From contig JAKOUY010000016.1 in assembly GCA_029782355.1 (NCBI GenBank), positions 186,001 through 250,000 of the forward strand: DNA of 64,000 nt, written 5' to 3'. The stretch comes from Actinomycetes bacterium (lineage in GTDB: Bacteria; Actinomycetota; Acidimicrobiia; Acidimicrobiales; Ilumatobacteraceae). Within the stretch, counting starts at the first letter, position 1. Each line of letters starts with the position of its first letter. Below are positions 60,576-64,000 of this stretch, one piece after another. The notes below the pieces were generated by a model that saw only the letters and a program-made list of their open reading frames with translations, ran no database searches and was not told the DNA's origin. Position numbers and translations under genes: made by a program.

Positions 60576-61376
60576 TCAGCACGATCGGCGGACGTACCCG
60601 GGCTGGCCGGTGGCCACGAGGTCACGGTCGCGCAGCACGATGGACACGTTCGCAAACCGCGCGCAGCCACGGCGGAACGCCGTCGCCCGGTACTCCACCA
60701 TGTACACCTGCTGCCCGTACCCGGCGGTGTAGGCGGCGCACTCGCCGTACTGGCTGCACTGCTCGGCGATGGCGAAGTCGTATCCGGTGCGGGCCCGGGC
60801 GCCGACCAGCTCGACGGTGTTCTTCTGGGCGATGGCCAGCCGGTCGAGGTGGGCCCGGTCGGTCAGCCGGCGGGCGTAGTCGATCGCCTGCTCGCTGGTG
60901 AGGAGACCGGGGAACCGGGTGAAGGTGTCCAGGTTGTCGATCTCCACGCCCTGGTACCCGCTCCGTGCGCAGCCGTCGATCCAGCTGCCGACGACCTCGG
61001 CCAGTTGGGTTCGTTTGGTCGGGGTGGAGATGTCGAGGATGTACTCGCCCGGCCAGTCCGGATCGCGCACCGGGGTTCCCGTGGCGGTGCGCAGGAGCAG
61101 GTCGGGATGGTGCGCCAGCCACCAGGCGGACTCGCCGGGCTGGGTCTGGAACCCGTTGACGTAGCAGATGCTGTAGGCCGTGCTGAGGGGTGGATCGAAG
61201 CGATCGCGAACCACCACGCGCACCGCGGCCGGTGGCGGGTAGGCGCCGCCGAGCTGGTAGTCGAAGTCGGCGTTGGCCGGTGGCAGCGGCACCGTACCGG
61301 CGGCGCCGGTCTGGGCGGCGACTCCGCATCCGAGGGTCAGCGCGGCGACGCCCGTGATGATCTTCTTCGGCAGCAT
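60576..61376 (-). CDS. Secreted glycoside hydrolase family 114 (endo-alpha-1,4-polygalactosaminidase-like)
   Basis: A 266-residue TIM-barrel protein with a signal peptide (ITGVAALTLGCGVAAQTGA). The family features are DFDYQLGGAYPPPAAVRVVV, ICYVNGFQTQPGE, WPGEYILDIS, YQGVEIDNLDTF with the catalytic acidic residues, and LAIAQKNTVEL. GH114 enzymes cut polygalactosamine exopolysaccharides; some relatives have other or no proven activity. ATG 61376 has a perfect GGAGG. The binding-protein gene follows downstream after 63 bp. Confidence 0.88.
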   Translation of the reverse strand: MLPKKIITGVAALTLGCGVAAQTGAAGTVPLPPANADFDYQLGGAYPPPAAVRVVVRDRFDPPLSTAYSICYVNGFQTQPGESAWWLAHHPDLLLRTATGTPVRDPDWPGEYILDISTPTKRTQLAEVVGSWIDGCARSGYQGVEIDNLDTFTRFPGLLTSEQAIDYARRLTDRAHLDRLAIAQKNTVELVGARARTGYDFAIAEQCSQYGECAAYTAGYGQQVYMVEYRATAFRRGCARFANVSIVLRDRDLVATGQPGYVRRSC

Positions 61377-61463
61377 GTCGGACCTCCTGTGTCGACGATG
61401 CCGGTCATGGTGCACGAGCCAAGATGACCGGACGATGACGCGCCGCGTCATCCCGAGCGCCGA

Positions 61464-62726
61464 TCACTCGGTGTTGGAGTCGCCGGGCAGCTCGATCTCG
61501 AAGATCGCCCCGGGGCGGGATCCGACCAGGCGAGCCGTGCCGCCGTGCGCCTGCGCCACCCAGCGCACCAGCCACAGGCCGACGCCGGTCCCCCGTCCAC
61601 CGTCGGTTCGGAATCGCTCGAACACGTCCTCGCGGCGGGCCTCGGCCACGCCGGGGCCGGAGTCCTGGACGGTGACGACCACGCCGGTGCCGCGCCGCCG
61701 GACGGTCACCTCGATCCGCGGATCCTCCGATGCGCCGGCCCCGTGGCGCTCGGCGTTGATCACCAGGTTCTCCACGGCCACGGCCAGCAGCTCACGATCC
61801 ACCGCGCCGGGGGCCGGCTCGGTGTCGACGACGACGTCGGGGTGGGCACGGAGCACCGAGCGGACCACGTCGGCCACGTCGACGCGCTGGCGGAACACCG
61901 CGGCCCGCCCAGCATCGACCTGGGCCACCAGCAGCAGGCGTCGGACCACATGACCGGCATCCTCGGTCAGCCGGACCAGGCGGGCGGCACGGGCGCGGGC
62001 CTCGTCCAATGCGTCGGGCGTGGTCGGCCGGGCGCCGACCAGGGTGGCCACGTCCTCGGCCACCGCCTGGACCCGGGCCAGCGGGGTGCGCAGCTCGTGG
62101 GCCGCGGCGGTCAGGAACTCGTCGCGCTGGCGCAGCGATGCGGCCGCCGGCCGGATCGAGCGTCCGGCCAACCACCACCCGCACACACCCACGGCCCCCA
62201 CCAGCAGGACGGCCGCGATCCACGTCCAGCGGGCCACCACGTTGCCGGGGGTCGGGCGGCGAGCAGCCACCACCACCGCCCCGCCGATGGTGTCGTCGAC
62301 GAACAGCGGCATCGCCGCCGCCCGGCGGACCTGGCCCCCGATGCGGACCTCGCCGGGCGTGCCGCGCTCGGCGGCGTCGGCCGTGGCCCGCCGAGCCAGC
62401 TCGAGCGCTCCGGACAGGTCGGCTCGCCCACCGAGCAGCACCAGTCGCCCGTCGTCCCCCGGAGCGAACGCCGCCCACCACACCCGCTCGGCCACCACGT
62501 CGTCGGCAATGGCGTGCGGGTCGAGGCGCCGACCGCTGTCGTCGACGAGAGAGGCGGCCCGACCGGCCCAGCCGACCAGCTCGTCGACCTCGCGCTGGTC
62601 GCGCAGGTGCCGCTCGACGACGGTCACCACGAGGGCGAGCAGGACGACGGCCAGGGCGCTGGTGAGCGAGTACCACAGCGTCAGCCGCCGGCGCAGCCGG
62701 CGCAGGTCACCCGTCGGGTCGCTCAC
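61464..62726 (-). CDS. Two-component sensor histidine kinase
   Basis: A 420-residue membrane kinase. TM1 spans about 16-38, an extracellular loop of some 120 residues follows, and TM2 spans about 163-188. The dimerisation/phosphoacceptor box FLTAAAHELRTPLARVQA carries the histidine, the N-box is VENLVINAERHG, and DSGPGV and GTGVGLWLVRWVAQAHGG complete the ATP domain. The start is GTG 62726, overlapping the regulator stop (GTGA). It should phosphorylate the adjacent OmpR-type regulator; the signal is unknown. Confidence 0.93.
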   Translation of the reverse strand: MSDPTGDLRRLRRRLTLWYSLTSALAVVLLALVVTVVERHLRDQREVDELVGWAGRAASLVDDSGRRLDPHAIADDVVAERVWWAAFAPGDDGRLVLLGGRADLSGALELARRATADAAERGTPGEVRIGGQVRRAAAMPLFVDDTIGGAVVVAARRPTPGNVVARWTWIAAVLLVGAVGVCGWWLAGRSIRPAAASLRQRDEFLTAAAHELRTPLARVQAVAEDVATLVGARPTTPDALDEARARAARLVRLTEDAGHVVRRLLLVAQVDAGRAAVFRQRVDVADVVRSVLRAHPDVVVDTEPAPGAVDRELLAVAVENLVINAERHGAGASEDPRIEVTVRRRGTGVVVTVQDSGPGVAEARREDVFERFRTDGGRGTGVGLWLVRWVAQAHGGTARLVGSRPGAIFEIELPGDSNTE

Positions 62727-63391
62727 TCCCCGACGACCAGTGCGTAGCCCAGCCCGCGGGTCGTCACGATCAACGGCGGGTCACCGAGCTTGCGTCGCAG
62801 CGCGGCGATGCGCACGTCGACCACGTTGGAGCGGGGGTCGAGGTGTTCGTCCCAGCAGTGCTCGATCAGATCGCGGCGCGACACCACCTGGCCGGCGCGG
62901 CGCATCAGCTCGTGCAGCAGTATGAACTCCTTGCGGGTCAGCTCGATCTCGGCGCCGGCGCGGGTGACCCGGGCGCGCTGCGGTTCGAGCACCACGTCGG
63001 CGACGCGCAACTCGGTCTCGACCGGCGTGAGGGTCGCCCGCCGGGTCAGGGCGTGCACCCGGGCGACCAGCTCGTCCAGGGCGAACGGCTTGACGAGGTA
63101 GTCGTCGGCACCGGCGGCCAACCCCGCTACCCGCTCGGGCACGGCATCGGCGGCGGTGACGAACAGCACCAGGCAACCCCCACCGCGATCGCGCAGGCCG
63201 CGGACCAGCTCGAGGGCGTCGCCGTCGGGGAGGCCGCGGTCGAGCACCGCGATGTCGTAGTCGGTGACGTACAGCTTGAGGTCGGCATCGGCCAGGGTGG
63301 ACGACCGATCGACGGCGAACCCGGCGCGCTCCAGAGCCCTGCTCATCGCTCCGGCGATGTCGTCGTCGTCTTCGAGGAGGAGGACGCGAAT
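62723..63391 (-). CDS. OmpR-family response regulator, apparent ATT start codon
   Basis: The receiver domain (about 1-120) has the acidic pocket LLLEDDDDIAGA, phosphoacceptor aspartate in AVLDRGLPDGD, the switch FVTAADAVP and lysine in DDYLVKPFAL; the C-terminal winged helix (about 130-222) has LTRKEFILLHELMRRAGQVV and VVDVRIAALRRKLGD. The first ATG (63346) would remove beta-1 and the acidic pocket. In frame upstream the only sensible start is ATT 63391, giving the normal RVLLLEDD opening, and TAGAGT sits 7 nt before it like the other leaderless promoters here. No ATG, GTG or TTG is available in between. It is coupled to the kinase gene. Confidence 0.88.
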   Translation of the reverse strand: MRVLLLEDDDDIAGAMSRALERAGFAVDRSSTLADADLKLYVTDYDIAVLDRGLPDGDALELVRGLRDRGGGCLVLFVTAADAVPERVAGLAAGADDYLVKPFALDELVARVHALTRRATLTPVETELRVADVVLEPQRARVTRAGAEIELTRKEFILLHELMRRAGQVVSRRDLIEHCWDEHLDPRSNVVDVRIAALRRKLGDPPLIVTTRGLGYALVVGE

Positions 63392-63465
63392 GGTCCCGAC
63401 TCTAGGCCGAGACCCGTCGAGCCGGGCCGCTGCCGACCGGTTGCCCGCTAGTCTCTAGGCGTTCT

Positions 63466-63536
63466 GCGGGTGTAGTTCAGAGGCAGAACATCAGCTTCCC
63501 AAGCTGAGAACGCGGGTTCGATTCCCGTCACCCGCT
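63466..63536 (+). tRNA. tRNA-Gly (anticodon CCC)
   Basis: A full cloverleaf can be folded: acceptor GCGGGTG pairs with CACCCGC, D-arm GTTC/GAAC, anticodon stem TCAGC/GCTGA with loop TTCCCAA (anticodon CCC), and a T-arm GCGGG-TTCGATT-CCCGT. The discriminator is T and the CCA end is not encoded. It lies in the gap between the response regulator and a TetR gene. Confidence 0.95.
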
Positions 63537-63554
63537 CCCAGCCGGCATCGCCGG

Positions 63555-64000
63555 TCACACGGCCAGGCCGCGGCGGGTCGCCTCGCTGCGGATGGTGGCG
63601 GCCACTCCGGCCACCAGCAGGTGGCGCAGCTCCGGGTTCGGGCGGGTGCCGGCGACCGTGGTGCCGATCAGCTCGCCCGCCAGGTAGCCGCGCAGCGTCA
63701 GGAACGCGTAGCGCACCAGGTCGGCCTCGGTGGCGGCGGCGCCGAGGGTGCGGTCGAACAGCGGCTGCCAGGCGCGCACCAGGCGCTGGCCGTGGACGCG
63801 AGCCGCGGCACGGACCTCCGCCGTACGGTCCGGATTGCCGCCCAGATCGAGCAGGATCTGCAGCTGGACCAGGTGCAGCGGGCTGCCGTAGTGCTCGGCG
63901 AGGACCGCCAGCAGGCAGGCCAGCCGCTGCTCGAGGGTCGCGCCGGTGATCTCGGCCGAGGCCATCGACTGCTGGACGGCGTCCCAGCGGGCGTTGAGCA
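63555..64000 (-). CDS. TetR-like regulator, C-terminal part (partial at window edge)
   Basis: About 147 residues are visible and the frame continues beyond the right edge. The all-helical content (LNARWDAVQQSMASAEITG, LVQLQILLDLGGNPDRTAEV, LVRYAFLTLRGYLAGELIG) matches the ligand-binding domain of TetR-type repressors; the DNA-binding part must be to the right of the window. Stop at 63555. The function is unknown. Confidence 0.65.
   Translation of the reverse strand, partial: LNARWDAVQQSMASAEITGATLEQRLACLLAVLAEHYGSPLHLVQLQILLDLGGNPDRTAEVRAAARVHGQRLVRAWQPLFDRTLGAAATEADLVRYAFLTLRGYLAGELIGTTVAGTRPNPELRHLLVAGVAATIRSEATRRGLAV

Overview
The window is a visibly GC-rich stretch of an actinobacterial chromosome. 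The signs are frequent GTG starts, many start codons preceded by a TANNNT -10 element only 6-9 nt away (leaderless mRNAs), a BTAD/AfsR-type regulator, luciferase-like (possibly F420) oxidoreductases, and HbpS/GlcG and DUF1003 proteins. A member of Acidimicrobiia would fit, but nothing here proves it. Gene density is high, ATGA/GTGA/TGATG overlaps are common, and there are no insertion sequences or rRNA genes.

Layout. 1-6.6 kb: end of a secreted TolB-like propeller protein, a VOC-MarR pair, an AraC regulator, a Na+/H+ antiporter (NhaA), a cytochrome P450 and a secreted alpha/beta hydrolase. 6.7-23.3 kb: a complete phenol catabolic locus. On the minus strand lie the hydratase, acylating acetaldehyde dehydrogenase, aldolase, decarboxylase and tautomerase (dmpEFGHI), then the six-gene multicomponent phenol hydroxylase (dmpKLMNOP), a ferredoxin (dmpQ), catechol 2,3-dioxygenase (dmpB), hydroxymuconic semialdehyde dehydrogenase (dmpC) and a GlcG/HbpS-like protein. 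An IclR regulator and the hydrolase dmpD are divergent on the plus strand. A second IclR gene follows a PEP-synthase-like gene resembling the histidine-domain subunit of phenylphosphate synthase. Four copies of the palindrome GTTCCG-N5-CGGAAC, each 43-44 nt from a start codon, tie these units into one IclR regulon.

23.3-33.6 kb: repeat-rich spacer, an SHMT-like/PhyH dioxygenase pair, a lipoprotein, a P-type ATPase, a PLP decarboxylase, a cyclic-2,3-diphosphoglycerate-synthase-like/carbamate kinase pair and an AraC regulator. 33.7-42 kb: a carbohydrate ABC importer operon ending in a PHP phosphoesterase and a GH38 alpha-mannosidase. 42-48.9 kb: AlkD, ApbE, VOC/HxlR, DUF1003, an acyl-CoA synthetase, a small protein and an LLM oxidoreductase. 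48.9-52.9 kb: a BTAD regulator colliding with the truncated end of a dcd-pqqD-nucleotidyltransferase operon. 53-58.3 kb: dehydrogenases, a SnoaL-like protein, a putative Fe/2OG oxygenase and a TetR-LLM pair. 58.3-64 kb: an aminotransferase, a type-1 solute-binding protein, GH114, a two-component system whose regulator seems to start at ATT, tRNA-Gly(CCC) and a TetR fragment.

How the phenol genes work together: the hydroxylase makes catechol, the ferredoxin probably keeps the ring-cleavage dioxygenase reduced, dmpB opens the ring, and dmpC/dmpI/dmpH (or dmpD directly) lead to 2-oxopent-4-enoate. dmpE, dmpG and dmpF then yield pyruvate and acetyl-CoA.
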